From assembly GCA_000328365.1 (NCBI GenBank), contig KB309354.1, forward strand, positions 1 through 64,000: a stretch of DNA of 64,000 nt, given 5' to 3'. A program made the position numbers and the translations under genes. Shown here in pieces: positions 22,400 to 37,670 of the stretch. Below the pieces are notes generated by a model. That model had not been told where the DNA came from. It searched no databases and saw nothing but the letters and a program-made list of their open reading frames with translations. The DNA comes from Capitella teleta. Lineage: Eukaryota > Annelida > Polychaeta > Capitellidae. Position 1 is the stretch's first letter; each line of letters opens with the position of its first letter.

Positions 22400-23845
22400 T
22401 CGTATAAATAAATATACAGGATGATAGTAGGTGAAAGAAAATCGAAAATAAAAAGAGATCAAAACTACAACAACATAAAGGTAGCTTAATTAAATTGTAA
22501 AATGATTAAATTCACATAGTAATTCTTCACTAGTAATTTCAAAGTTTAAAAACATTAGGCCATCTCTTAAATAACAAAGGTCTTTTAGGGCTAGCGATTC
22601 ATGTTTCCATTCTTGTTTCTATATTTAGACAATTTCAAATGTTACCCAACTGTTTTTCCAAAGAAGAGCTATTTTATGTTCTGATCAAACAGTCGCTTGC
22701 TACAAATAGCTATAGTTATGTTCTGTGACCTCGGTAAGCATACTGGTCTTGTAATTCTAAAAAGTGTGGACTAAAATCTCGCCACGTTCTTACGAAATTG
22801 ATACGGGCAGATGGATCTGCGCTGCCGACCTGTCAAAGTAGTGGTTGCCATGCCTAAAGCTTCGACTTTCTTTCAAATGGCTATTTTTCACTATTAGACT
22901 ATGTTATAAACACCCGTACTATTATTTTATGATGAAATTAGTGCCCAAAATTAATAGCCCCTGAAGGTGGTGTCTTGCTTTCAAGTCGCTATGAAGTAAG
23001 CAGACGTCGTCCTTATTATTCTGGATCATTTTTTGGGGATTATTCATCTGTGTCTGGGATATTAATGTAGAGGTGGATGTAGTCACTGCACAGATAATTC
23101 GTCATTTCGACGGATTCGTCATTGGAGCCATATACAGTTACCCATCATGTATGCACGGATTTTAACTTTGATCACATCTTATGGAATTATTCTCAAAGCA
23201 AACTCGACACGACATTATGCTTCGGTCTGACTGTCTCACATAGATACCAACTGCATGTTCTTATCGACGATAAGCTGATAGCTTTCCAACATCCAAGAAT
23301 TCTTCTTATGAGCTATGTAGTCTATGAACGCCCATCTCTAGTTCAGATGTTACTTTCATCTATCATGGTTATTTTCATGTTATCAGAAGTCTTGAATTTG
23401 AGCTCCACGTATACGACCTTCACCGATCTATAGGTTTTCTCGCGTAAATAGGTCATTAATAATCAGGAGCACCCAGTAGCACGCTGATAAGAATCAGTTT
23501 CTAGGAACCACAGCCTCTTGGTATGTTTCACATTATATGGCCAGGAAGGCGTATCAGCTCAGGACTCAAAGGTCATTTTGAGCAGAACAAGTGACGTCAT
23601 TTCACTTTTGGGTCGATTCCTCACTGCATGAAAAATGACATCATTTTTTGAGTTGTTTATCTCCACCCACACGCATAAATTAAGGGATTACCGAAATGTC
23701 CTACTCGCATTCACTCAATAAAAGCAGCGAATGTATCAGCCATGATCACCGTGCAAAGAGTTCACTAGATCACGCTTCGATGCACTCGCATAGCTACACT
23801 AATACAGGTCTCCTCAACCAGAGGCAGCACTTCAACACGGTAACA
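22400..23845. other. No gene that I can support
   Basis: A 103-codon ORF at 23122-23433 shows no motif or signal. The 5' leader of the dehydrogenase gene must lie near the right end. Confidence 0.45.
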
Positions 23846-23849
23846 CAAG

Positions 23850-26827
23850 ATGCTGTGCGAAGCTATCTACCTCCTCTTCGCTCTCTATGTCATCTACCTG
23901 ATTATCGATTACGTCATTCGGTTACCTAAAATCCAAAGTTACCATGACAAGTATGTGTTCGTCACGGGATGCGATTCCGGGTTCGGGAAAATGATCTCCA
24001 TTCGCTTGGACACTCTTGGGTTTCACGTCTTCTCCGGTTGTTTGACGGAAGGAGGATTAGAGCAACTGAAATCTGAAACATCTCAAAGGTAAGTCTAAAA
24101 TTGCAATGCTAAGTACACATGTACGTATCTCTCCAATACACTAAGCATAACTATAGAATTTATTATCCGATTCAACCGACTCGCAGAGGCACACGCGTGG
24201 CTTTAAATGCCCTGGTTGCTGCGGCCTTGAAACCTGTATGCCCCCATGAATGCATCGAGAACGTTCACAATTAAGGTATTTTGATGTCTGCAGCAAACTA
24301 TATGTTACATGCACCAGGAGCAGATATATGCAGAACTATAACGTGAATGGTAAAATGCTTATCTATATAGGTGATTGAATCAATTAGGGTCACACAATGT
24401 GAGGCACTTACACATACATACACACAATGCATGTCATTGCACACCCTTGCACACAGTACAGTTAGTGTCACCATTGAACTTTTGATGATATCGTTTGGCA
24501 TACGCTGTGGGATTACCAAATAAGCAAACATTTCTCTATTTTGAGCCGTGTGCCCAGTGTAATTTGAATCGCTGCCTTTCTGATCAAAACTGGTATCTAT
24601 ATATACCAGTATAACTTGTGGAAGAATTCCAGCGTTTCTAGTGAAATACAATGTAGCTAAAAGTGGCCATATGTTAATGCTTGACCTTCTCAAAGGGGTT
24701 TTCGTTTGAAGCAGCCTGTGACATCATGGTCGACAATAAGGCATGAGAAGCTTAGCCTATTCTATACGCCTCTCTATTAGCCTATTATGTAATAATTGTT
24801 ACTTTTATTTTAAGAGAGAAACATGCCTTATAGTATATGTAACTCACAATAAAACTAGTAGATCCTTTGTGAAATTCTACGTATTAATAATATTAAATTT
24901 ATTTTATGAAGTAATTTGCAATTAAAAATGTCCAAGATGCATTCTACGAGTACGTAAACAGTAAAACATTCCAGTGAGTTTCTCGTGAATAAAGATACTG
25001 CGCGATTAAAAGGATTGCATGCTTTCACTTTGAATGTTAACTAGAAGAAATGAGTTCCATAAAAGTGGGACCCAAGCACAAAGATCACAACTATGGATGT
25101 TGCTCGTGCGCCGTGGAGCATACAAGCTCTGTCGAAGTCGATCCTCTGTGTTCATCCATTACCATAGCAACTTTTTATGGCACAGGTCACTCTGCAGAAT
25201 TCTCGGCATGTTATGACGTCATTGGAAGCTCCACTAGCAGCAGAACTGTTAACCTAACTGATTTGGCTGGAGAGTAAGAGCCACTGGATATGTGCTGTTC
25301 GTGTCTTTTATAACATGTAAATGATATCAGGTAATGATTATTTTGCACTGGAATAATTAATTTGAGTGATATAATTCGTGAATTTGGCGTTATCTCGGGC
25401 ATTGTGGTTTATCTTTAAGGCGACTTCGCAAGTCGTGTAACGCCTAATGGAGTTAAGCGCGATTTTGAATAAAAATTCGTTATGCTGTCTTAAGGCATAT
25501 TGGCAGGTAACCAACAGAATCACTCAATAGTGTTTCTCGGACTGAATACGCCGATCAAATCCCGATCGTTGACAGCGGATGTTGCCAAACATGTAGATTT
25601 AAGTTTGTTATCTTTGTTTGCGAAAATGTGTGATAATCGCTATCATAACGCACTTTGAAGAAATCGAAACCAGGAGGCGAATTCGTAACGAAATTATACC
25701 TGAAATAAAAAAATATTCGCAGTTCATCGATTATTGATTCCTGCACATTTGTTTTGCGCTCTCAGATTGACGCCTTTTCGGTTGGATGTGACAAAGGAAG
25801 AGAGCATCAAAGACGCCTATGACCTCATCAACAGCAAGATTCCAGCCGATAAAGGTAACAGTCAATTCTTCCCAAGCAAATTAGATCCAATCTCCTTGAT
25901 TCTTCTTGATGTTGTTGGTACAACCACAGTTGTCCACATTTGCTGCAGCTGGGAGTTATATAATGCACACGTGTAGCTTCTGTTGAAGCAATCTCTAACG
26001 GAGAATGGGACCACAACTTCTGCATACACGTATAGCAATAAAGTATCTCACTTTATTCAAGGTCTCTGGGCAGTTATCAATAATGCCGGGATCGGAGGTG
26101 GGGCCGCCCCAACACCCTGGCTGATCACAGAAGACTTCAGGGCAGCCATGAACGTCAACTTCTTCCCTTTGGTGGAAATCAGCACCCGATTTCTTCCCCT
26201 TTTGGAGTCCGCCAATGGGCGCATCATCAACATGGCCAGCGTCCTCGGTCGATTCAGCTTCCAAGGACTTGCACCTTACGTGTCGTCCAAGTACGCAGTT
26301 GAAGGGATGTCTGATGCCTACCGGTAATTCAGTCTTTTAGATTCAGAAAATTTGGACCTTAGTTAATTTATTATTGATTTTTAAAAAAGACGCTGTTTGA
26401 AGCCCCATGGAGTGAGTGTGCACTTAATCGAACCCGGTTTCTTCAAGACCAACATCACCAACATCGTCGAAAACAAACGCCGTTTTATGCAGATGTGGAC
26501 TCGGTTGAACTCTCGTCTGAAGAACCAATATCCACTGACGATTGTCCAGAAATGTAAGAATTGTATGATCAAATAGCATGTACAATTCACCAACGTCTCT
26601 GTTATCCAGATACAGCTGGACTTTCGGCAAAGATGGACAAACTTTGCAGCTCAGATGTATCTAAAGTTGTGTCTGCTTACGAGAGAGCGGTCACTGACCT
26701 CAGACCCAGAGCAAGATACGTCGTTGGCTATGACGCTAAATATATCTTCCTTGTCTTACAAGCTCTGCCAGAGTGGATATCTGATTACCTTATGACCAGG
26801 GTGGACATGAAACCTGTCACGCAGTGA
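23850..26827 (+). CDS. Short-chain dehydrogenase of the retinol/17-beta-hydroxysteroid type (SDR9C-like, 323 aa)
   Basis: Five exons: 23850-24088, 25766-25854, 26062-26323, 26390-26553 and 26610-26827. The joined frame is open. An N-terminal hydrophobic anchor (LLFALYVIYLIIDYVI) suggests the endoplasmic reticulum membrane. The nucleotide-binding motif is VFVTGCDSGFG, followed by SGCLTEGG. NNAG, the catalytic Ser in NMASVLGR, and YVSSK (active-site Tyr and Lys) are all present. HGVSVHLIEPGFFKTN is the conserved region after the active site. Length and motifs match retinol dehydrogenases, DHRS9 and HSD17B6, which oxidise retinol or hydroxysteroids with NAD. The exact substrate cannot be read from sequence. 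Intron 1 is 1.7 kb and holds no obvious repeat. AATAAATAAA lies near 27103. Confidence 0.92.
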
Positions 26828-27189
26828 ATTTCAATTGGAATATGTAATTGAAGAGGTATTTTAATACTTGTTAACAATATTTTTATGATAGCTTGATAGA
26901 TATTTTATACCTTTTTTTTTTTCTTACAGTTTTAATCATTTTTGTTGTACTTTATATATATACATGTGGTATATTAAGTTATTACCCGTTTTTATGTTTG
27001 TTTTTTAAATGAATCCATAAACATAATCTGCCTTTTACATAGTCATTTTATGTCTGAAAAGTGGACTTATAAAGAAACTGTCTGTCTTCGATCCAACACG
27101 ATGAATAAATAAAAATCCACATCTAATTGAAAAGAGAACTCTTCCTGTTTCCTATTATTTTGTGACGTGGACTCTTGACGTGGACTTTC

Positions 27190-28700
27190 CATCATCAATA
27201 CATCCTTGTCTAATGGTGTATTCCCTGCAGCGTATAAAAATGACCTCGTCAGACCACTACTAAAAAAGTCAAACCTTGATGCTGAGATACCCAAGAACTA
27301 TAGGCCCGTTTCCAATCTCTCGTTCACTTCAAAACTCCTGGAAAAAGTGGTGGCCTCGCAACTGAATGCATACTTGTCGCAGAATGATCTTCAAGAATCA
27401 CAACAATCAGCGTACCGCTGCGCTCATAACACAGAGACTGCTCTCGTGCATCTTTTTGACGACGTTGTTCGCTCAATTGGCACCCACCAGGCTGTATTGT
27501 TCGTGGCACTGGACCTGAGTGCAGCCTTCGATACAGGGGACTATGTTTTATTGGAGGAGGCGCTCACACGACTTGGTGTACAAGGAACTGCTGCTGCCTG
27601 GCTCCGATCGTATCTTCATGATCGCGAACAGCAGGTAGTCATCAAGGACGCTGCATCGCATCGACAGAAGCTGGATTGTGGTGTACCTCAAGGGTCGGTC
27701 CTTGGCCCGCTGCTGTTCACGCTATATACAGCATCACTTGGCCGTGTGTTGAGGCATCATGGTGTTCGTTTTCATTTTTACGCCGACCACACCCAGGTGT
27801 GGCTACCCTTTCGTCCTGAAAAAATGGCTGATGCGCTGGCCATCATGCAACAGTGCCTTCTAGATATTCAAAAGTTGATGTCCTATCATAAACTGAAGAT
27901 GAACTGCAATAAAACAGAATACCTGGTCCTTTCTTCTGGACACGATGCACGAGCATATGACCTGCAACGCTCAATTGTCATCGGCGGAGAATCCATCTCC
28001 CCATCTCCTACCCCTGTGCGCAATCTCGGTGCTCTTGTGGACTCCACTGTCTCCATGGAAGCTTTTATTACGCACGTGTGCAGAGTATCTTATTTTTATA
28101 TTCATAACTTGAACAGGATTAAGAAATTTTTAGATTACGGAACACTCGAGAAATTAATACACTGTTTTATATCGTCAAAGTTGGACTATTGTAACTCACT
28201 ATTTTTAGGACTGCCTGCCATTTATATCAAACGACTCCAGCGAGTGCAAAATGTTGCTGCGAGAATTTTAACAGGCACGCTTCGGCATGAACATATTACC
28301 CCGGTTTTATTTCAATTGCATTGGCTGCCAGTTGAGGCCAGAGTGAAATTTAAGATACTTTTATTGATTCACAAATGTTTTTACCAAGTTGGCCCACTCT
28401 TATTTACGTCATTTAATTGTGAAGGAAAGCTCTCAGAGAATTTTACGATCAGTCGATCATGATCTTTTACATATTCCTTTTACAAATTCTTCACTAATTT
28501 ACGAACGAGCTTTTAGCGTGGCTGGCCCCCGCATGTGGAACTCGCTACCACTCAATCTACAAGCCATTGATAATGCGATTGTTTTTAAAAGACATTTAAA
28601 AACTCTTCTTTTTACGGAATGTTAGCGTAAACCGGATTTGGCTATCTGCCAAGGAATGTATAACACATGACAGGAAATTTGATCGGTGGTAAACGAACCT
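27190..28700 (+). mobile_element. CR1/L2-type LINE, 5'-truncated, reverse transcriptase and C-terminus
   Basis: The copy begins inside the reverse transcriptase (SNGVFPAAYKNDLVRPLLKK, PKNYRPVSNLSFTSKLLEK) and continues through DLSAAFDT, CGVPQGSVLGPLLFTLY and FYADHTQVW. The thumb reads KMNCNKTEYLVLSSG, and the C-terminus reads YERAFSVAGPRMWNSLP and FKRHLKTLLF. The catalytic FYADD is changed to FYADH, and there is one frame change near 28400-28440. The endonuclease and first ORF are absent. The stop is at 28625. It cannot be active. It lies just after the dehydrogenase gene in the same orientation. Confidence 0.9.
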
Positions 28701-29189
28701 TGCAACAGGACTTTTATGAACCGTTTATGATTTTTCCGAAACTTTATCGAAAACGAAAGCATCACAAACGCGAAATGCGAGCATATAGCGTCGTTTATTG
28801 TTAATCATAACGCAACAAGTGCGCTTTTTCCGCTTTACAATCATAACGTTTTTTTTTTTTGTTTTTTTTTTGTTTTTTTTTTTTCATAACGCTTTTATTA
28901 TTATTTTAATTTTTTATTTTATTCATTTTTTATTTTTCATAACGCCTTCCAGAGCATTGCTCTTGTCTGGAAGGCTCCTTCTAGGTGTTGACACAATAGC
29001 ATTAATCTGGCGTCTTCTGATCGGCGCCATCTTGAATTCACTAAGTTTGATTTAAGTCAGGTGGAGAGGTCACTCAAGTTTTGCAGGGTCTAGAGGACTT
29101 AAGTTTGTTTCTGGAATCGTTTTAGTCAACTTAAATCTTCTCGAACTTAGTTTTACCACTTAAGTTTCTTTCGGGAATCGGCCCCTGAA

Positions 29190-30300
29190 TCAATCATACA
29201 TGCTTTCCCATCACTTGACTTTTACAAGTGCCAATTACAAATCTGAGCCTATGTGTTCGTTGGCAAGATGTTACATCTCCCCGTTTCAGTTGCACTAATG
29301 GCATAAAGCAGGGAGGTGTGTTGTCACCCATATTGTTTTGTGTATATTTGGGCGAGGTATTGAAGCGGTTAGAGAGGTTAAGTGTTGGTTGCATGGTCGA
29401 TGGGAGATTCGCCGGCGCTCTCTGTTATGCCGATGATTTGACAATGATCGACCGTTCACGTTCTGCTGCACATGCGATGTTAGATGAGTGCCAGAAGTTT
29501 GCTGAAAACTTTGATGCTCAATTTAATGTGCAGAAAACACAAATGTTATATTTTAGCCCCAAATCTGCTGTTATTTGTTCAGCTGATGCTCCTTTGCGAC
29601 TGAATTGTGCTACACTGTCGTATGTTGACCACGCTCTTCATCTAGGTAATCTGATTGGGCCCAGCGTGAATGATGTGCTTGCCGAGGCGCGTATCGCGAG
29701 TGATCTGATGCATCGCACTAATATTTTATTATCATGTTTCAAGTTTTGTTATTTTAATATAAGGCTACAATTGTTCAATTTCTTTTGCACAAGTTTTTGT
29801 AGTTGTGAGCTTCTCAACGTTATTGCACTTTCTGCGTTTGAAACTGCGTGGAAACGTTCGATTAGGCATGCTGTCCATAGACGAGATCGTCATATCTCCC
29901 TTTTATTTGCTCCAAACCTGACCTGAAGTCTCAGATACTAATTAGGTGTTGTAAATTTATGAAGAAATCTTTGATGTCTGAAAATCCTGTTTTGTCTAAG
30001 CTCTGTCTGCATTCCTGCAATAATCTGTCTGACTTTGGAATAACTTTCAAAGAGATTTTGGCCAAATTGAAGATGAACGTAGAAACATCTGCTCAATTGA
30101 ACTTTCCTCCGTTTTACGTATTTTAAAAAGTGAATGTTGCACACTCCCTGATAGCAAAACTGTTGCTGTTTGTTTAGCCATAAAAGAACTCTGTAATGTA
30201 ATCGATGGTGATTATTTATGTTCTTTAGACTACGAAGAGTGCAAGTCGGCTCTTAAGTTGCTATGTGTTGCGCCTCGACAAGGCATAGTTATTATTATAT
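29190..30300 (+). mobile_element. Second LINE fragment, reverse transcriptase of a different family
   Basis: The frame 29228-29926 carries SCTNGIKQGGVLSPILFCVY, RFAGALCYADDLTMIDRS with an intact YADD, and FNVQKTQMLYFSPK. The C-terminal part continues to about 30140 in changed frames (FKEILAKLKMN). The NGIKQGGVLSP motif differs from the CGVPQGSVLGP of the neighbouring CR1/L2-type copy, so this is a separate lineage. It is truncated at the 5' end. Confidence 0.82.
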
Positions 30301-30654
30301 TTATTTATTTTTCTTAACTGTTTCCTTGTTTTATGTTCCTTTTCTGTTCTGTTTTTCTGGTTCTCTAATATATCAAAATTTGCAAAAGATTATATGCGAA
30401 TAAAATGCTATGTAGAATAAGAGTGATTCAAGCAGGTGTTCAAAGACATTCAACTCAGACAGCTAAAATAAAAATGAAGTCAGACCGTTGCCTACATAAG
30501 AGTATAAAGGTAAGTTCTGTGCCGCTCAGAGTGAAAGAGAAAATGATTGTATCCATGGCCTGGATACTAGGTGCATAATATAATTGAACATAAACTAACT
30601 TGGATTCAATTGTCTGATAATTAAGGTTACACCCCAGCTCCAAAGAACTAGGCA

Positions 30655-30835
30655 GTGTAGCAATTCAACGGAGACCCGCATCTGAACATATTCAACTCTG
30701 ACGTCGACATGCTCATCCGTGGATCATGCTTTCATGTCCTGACATCCAACCGTTGCCCAGGATCCGCTGATGGCACCTTCAAACTGGTCGGCACCTTCGA
30801 GCACGCCAAGCCGACCCTCGATAATTCAATTAATC
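30655..30835 (+). pseudogene. Isolated VWD-like exon
   Basis: QFNGDPHLNIFNSDVD, then GSCFHVLTSNRC and GTFKLVGTFEHAKP match the start of a von Willebrand factor type D domain (GDPHL.TFDG...G.C.YVL). A possible acceptor (GCAGTGTAG) precedes it. No companion exons are recognised nearby. It could be a lone surviving exon, a captured exon, or one exon of a gene with distant partners. Confidence 0.55.
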
Positions 30836-31057
30836 AAGATGAAACAGGTCCTTTAAAATGCATTGCTCTCATCTGGACGAATGTTAAAAACACCTTGCTT
30901 GAATTATCCAATAATTTATTCATTGTACTCGTGTCTTGCAATGCAAATTTAAAATTATCCGTGCTGTCGACGAAAAAGAAGAAAGCAACATGAAAAAACG
31001 AAAAGTAAAACAGAAAAAAAAAAATTATTTGCCTCTAAATAAGTTTATTTGAATAAT

Positions 31058-32045
31058 TTACTTCTTGGATGGGTACTTGGCCAAGTAAGGAATCATATAG
31101 GCTGGCATCGGGGGGTACGCAGGTCGATATGATGGCTTGGCTGGCTGAGGGTATCTCTGCATCATCTGTGGGTAAGCCATTTGATAGCTGGTTTGAGAAC
31201 TGGTTTGAGCCGGTTTGGAGTAGCTGACAACCGGTTTGTACGCAATTGAGATGCTAGGATAGCCACTGGAAGGCTTCTGGTTGGCCTTTGGGGGGCTGTA
31301 ACTTTGAGGTTGTCTATAGCCGGTCGGAGCTTTTGGCAGGTAGGTGGGTGGTTTATAGGCAGGGGCGCTGTATGTTGGCATAGGTTGATAAGATGGCGGC
31401 TGATAAGCAGGTGGGCTGTATGAAGGCTTTGGTTGGTAGGCTGGGGGGCTGTATACAGGTTTTGGCTGGTAAGCTGGGGGGCTGTAGGAGCTCTGGTGTG
31501 AATAACCACTGTTGGCGCTGGGGTTGATTCCGTAGTAATTCAGGTAATGCTGGCTGATGAGATTGACACCACAGAAGACCGCTTGGCTTTCGTACGAACC
31601 CTGGCTGAAGAACTGGGCAGGGGCGTTCTGGGTTCCAGGGGCACAGGGCTGCATGTAAGCTGCTCCATTTGTGCAGATCATGAAAGAACCGTCGTTGAGG
31701 TAGTAGAATCCGTCGTTCTGATTGCATTTACCTGCATAGGTAAATAAATATTGGTCTATTATGTTATTCTGTGCATGTTAAACTTATTCGCTATAACTTT
31801 ACATGCTAGGGGTAACAATCTTCGGATACACCAAAAAACACGTGAGAATTCAATTTAGGGTTCAATCAAAAGTGAAATTTCACCTATCACAAGGTAGGAT
31901 CAGAACTTCTCTGTGACAAATGATGTAGATTATTGTACTTACCGATATGGCTTGGTGCGTATGGTGACGGAGGGTAATTATTTTCGTAACCAGAAGCCCA
32001 AACCTGAGTTACACACGCCAAAATGCAAAATATAAACTGCTCCAT
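31058..32045 (-). CDS. Secreted Cys-domain protein with Pro/Tyr-rich tail (258 aa)
   Basis: Two exons: 32045-31943 and 31731-31058, joined by a phase-1 intron. The start at 32045 is chosen because MEQFIFCILACVTQVWA is a clean signal peptide; an upstream in-frame Met would bury it. Exon 2 opens with the family domain: C-NQNDGFYYLNDGSFMI-C, YMQP-C-APGTQN, AVF-C-GVNL. The tail is built of SPPAYQPK-type units (YSPPAYQPKP, PSYQPMPTY, AYKPPTY) with frequent Lys, resembling adhesive or matrix proteins whose tyrosines may be modified (inference). A TATAAAAG box lies at 32134-32141. AATAAA follows the stop near 31044. Confidence 0.88.
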
Positions 32046-32133
32046 ATTCCCAGAGTATTTAATGATCCAATGTTGAATGATCCAATGTTTGGGACCCAAT
32101 GGTTTCGAATGAAATTATTGTAGCAATTCACCT

Positions 32134-32141
32134 CTTTTATA
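32134..32141 (-). promoter_or_regulatory. TATA box of the Pro/Tyr-rich protein gene
   Basis: TATAAAAG on the minus strand, about 90 bp before the ATG at 32045. Confidence 0.6.
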
Positions 32142-32817
32142 CAAATTAAAACCTGAGCTCTTGGTTTCTGGATCATTAGTTGTCAAAGGGATGTCAGGTT
32201 ATACACATCTCTATTGTTCCATTGAATCTGTGAAGGTCATTTCATAGATGACTTACCTTCATGCTGGTTGAGTCCACTTACTTAATTAGCATTCAATTAA
32301 GGTGCGATTTTGACATCCTGTTCGGTGATTAATTGGTCATCAAATTACTTGTTTTCGTGTTGGAATGACACAGACAGTGCGTCTAAATAATTTAATTGGA
32401 TTTTAGGACCATTAAATCTTGTACATTGTAATGTTATTGTACTTATGTATGTGAACTAAATTAGAAGACTGTGGGTGTGTTTGTGAGATGTTTCAGCATG
32501 CAATTGCGCCATACAATTACTCACCAAACCTTGTTATTCCTGCTACTTTGATTTCTACGTAAATATCCAGGATCCATATAATGGAAAAATCCGGATTTTA
32601 TGATCCGGACTCTAGTGCCCACTAGAAAGGGGCGTAGTTATAATCTCAAGAGCTATCTCAATTGGTACTCAATTCAAACTCTCCATATCCTTGAACCTTG
32701 TCTCAGATATACACGAGTATCCCAATAATCAATGCGAGATTAAATTCACAAATAAATAGTGCCGTCTCATCTTAGCACACATAAAAGAGATAGAGAAGAG
32801 GATTCAGCAAGAGCAGG

Positions 32818-33054
32818 ATGACGTCAGGATTCGCTAATCCCGTTTACAGTACTGAGGACCAAATAATCGGCGATTCGGGAGTTTTGGAAGAAATCGTATT
32901 GAATACGGAAGACCATAAATCAGGATTTTTCGAAACATTTCTGCAGAAATACGAAGAAGAAAGCTTGATTATTGTTTTCAATTGTACCGCTGTGATAATT
33001 TTTGTGCTTGTGGTGATAATTTTGGCGTTTACAGTCAACCCAGAAATGTCTTGA
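32818..33054 (+). CDS. Small single-pass membrane protein (78 aa), unknown function
   Basis: Single-exon ORF. The N-terminal half is hydrophilic and acidic and carries FANPVYS (an NPxY-type sequence) and the basic/acidic YEEES just before a strong membrane helix (LIIVFNCTAVIIFVLVVIIL). It ends AFTVNPEMS. There is no signal peptide, so it is probably a tail-anchored or type II protein with the NPVY motif in the cytoplasm, where such motifs can bind PTB or endocytic adaptors. CATAAAAGAG near 32780 could act as a TATA element, and ATTAAA follows near 33079. No family is recognised. Confidence 0.55.
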   Translation: MTSGFANPVYSTEDQIIGDSGVLEEIVLNTEDHKSGFFETFLQKYEEESLIIVFNCTAVIIFVLVVIILAFTVNPEMS

Positions 33055-33307
33055 TTTAAAGATGGCGTGTAACCATCAAATTAAAAGAAAAGGAAAAAAT
33101 ATCAACGGACCACTTCCGCCACAATCAGTTTTATATTTATAAAAACTTTTTTTTTCTTCTCATTTTTACTTCTCCCTGACACCTGTGAATTGTTGATAAT
33201 TGTGGCCTGAGGACTTCAGTTGTACGATTTATTGGTCAAGGAGAGAACACACTGGCCAATTGACCACTTATGCGATCGTGTGAGTGTCGAGTTGTTCGCT
33301 AGCCACC

Positions 33308-34760
33308 ATGGGAACTGCTAAAGAATTTTGTTTGGTCTTCATTCTGAAGTTGATTTGTGCATTTATTACAACGTCTTCAGCCAGGAATCCGAATCGGGGA
33401 AACGAACAAGGCCATCCAGGGGTGCCACAGACTTTCTGGGGAAAATTTGAAGGTGAGTCTTAGGTATATCTACACTTATCTGCCAATTGCAGCGACTCTC
33501 ATGCTCAAAATGGAGTGCCCTTGTGTTGGTGTGTTTCACAACCAGACTTGTTTTACAATATGTCTTTTACAACTTTTACAAGATGACTCAATTCGTAGAA
33601 ATCTAGTTCTGAACTTTTGATAGGACTCTTCAAAATGCTCTGTAAAAACCGCATGTTCAACGTGATACTATTATTATTTTCTTCCGAGCCGTTTGCAAGC
33701 ACCGACCCTTGAGAGTGAGAATATATTATGCTAAATATAAGTGTCGCAATTAATTATTCCTAAATTTAAAAAAAAATCTTTTTGAGATCAAATCAAACGG
33801 AACTTACATTAACCATGGTTAAACAATAGAGAGTTTTAGATCAATCGTCCATATCCCTGATTTTTTCCAGGTGTCTGTGAAGGCAATGGTTTCTACTACG
33901 CCGACATCAACAACTTTGTCTTCTGTTTTCATGGCAACTCGTACATAATGCCATGTGCGCCAGGAACAGAAAACCCCGGGTACAATTCATACGCCGATGA
34001 CGTAGGCAGAAAGAAATCCGATCTGGAATTCTGCAATGTCAACTTAGTTGCCAGTGGTTATCAAGACCTCGAGTTACCTAGATACGGACGCAGAATTGAG
34101 AATGATTATCACCCTGACAACAACAACAATTACCAAAGCTACCAACCGAGTAATAATCCACCCAGAAACACCAACTATTTAATGCCACAAACGAAACGAC
34201 AGGTCAGGTACCATCAAGTCCGTCAAGGAAAAGAGAGCAAGTCAACTGGGTATTCCAGAAGAATCGAAGGCAAACGAGCAAATGTTGGACCTTACGAACC
34301 AAGCTCAGACAGCGATTTTGAGCAAAACTTCAAACTTAAAGACATTCAGATCCCGAATGGTGAAGATAAAGTTGTGATCAAGATTCGACAACAACGAATT
34401 GGACAAAACAAAATCAACAGGCCTAAAGTACAGCAAAAGAGGGAGCGGCAAAAGCCCAAGAGAGAAGATAACCCAGGCGGGAAAGATGTGTACAAACAGG
34501 AAGGAAGTGACCGTATCGAAGCACCCTATAACGACCCCCAGCGCGAGTTTAAGGAAATTGAAATCCGTTTCCCGAGCACGATTTATGACGACGTCGAATA
34601 TCAATCTGATGAAGGATCGCTAGTGTACACCCCAGGAATGATCTTTGATAACGAACTGCTGAAAAGTCCGTATTTGCCAAGAGCCAATGTTCGGTCAAGT
34701 GGATATCGTCGTTTGAGTAAACGGGATTCGATGCTAGCGCAGTCAAACGGAGGACCATGA
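33308..34760 (+). CDS. Secreted Cys-domain protein with long charged tail (344 aa)
   Basis: Two exons: 33308-33452 and 33871-34760, with a phase-1 intron. The start sits in a perfect Kozak context (GCCACCATGG) and opens a signal peptide (EFCLVFILKLICAFITTSSA). The family domain begins exon 2: C-EGNGFYYADINNFVF-C, YIMP-C-APGTENPG, DLEF-C-NVNL. The remaining 250 residues have no Cys. They are rich in Arg, Lys, Gln, Asn, Asp and Glu, with dibasic sites (RRIE, KRQVR, KREDN, SKRDSM) that could be processed. The charged, likely disordered tail contrasts with the Gly- and Pro-rich tails of its relatives. Confidence 0.87.
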
Positions 34761-35095
34761 AGTAACAAGTAGTTGTACATTTTTAAAATATGTGGTAAAA
34801 CCTGTGAATGTATTCACTCTATTTGGCAGACTCTAGTATTTAAATATTATTGTTATATACAAATAATTCATTAAAGTAAAATTGCAATGCTTGATTCTTG
34901 TGATTAGTTTCTTTCCGTTTTTGAACCATTACATTTTATACTTGCATATATATCTGTGTATTGAATTTACAATTTTGATAATAATTATTTAAACATATAG
35001 AAAGATCGGGAAGTACGTTGGATTAATGTGAACCCTGGAAATCAAACTCAAGGAAAGAGCAAAGTGAGTCATGAGTTAAGCAAAGCAAGACGGAG
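34761..35095. other. Convergent intergenic stretch
   Basis: This separates two family genes facing each other. ATTAAA near 34872 and, on the minus strand, AATAAA at 35102-35107 are their likely polyadenylation signals. Confidence 0.5.
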
Positions 35096-35142
35096 TGCCA
35101 GTTTATTTCTGCAAATTTCTCTTCAACTCTAAATGAATAATT

Positions 35143-37633
<2,491 letters not shown>

Positions 37634-37662
37634 GGCAATCTCCAAATACAATACCCGAACAC

Positions 37663-37670
37663 TTTTTATA
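37663..37670 (-). promoter_or_regulatory. TATA box of the six-Cys secreted protein gene
   Basis: CTATAAAAAGTG on the minus strand, about 30 bp upstream of the ATG. The leader must be very short, or the start site lies at the ATG. Confidence 0.55.

Noticed and set aside
25034-25277. Possible extra exon in dehydrogenase intron 1
   Set aside because: The frame shows no dehydrogenase similarity, and the five other exons already give a full-length, in-frame protein.
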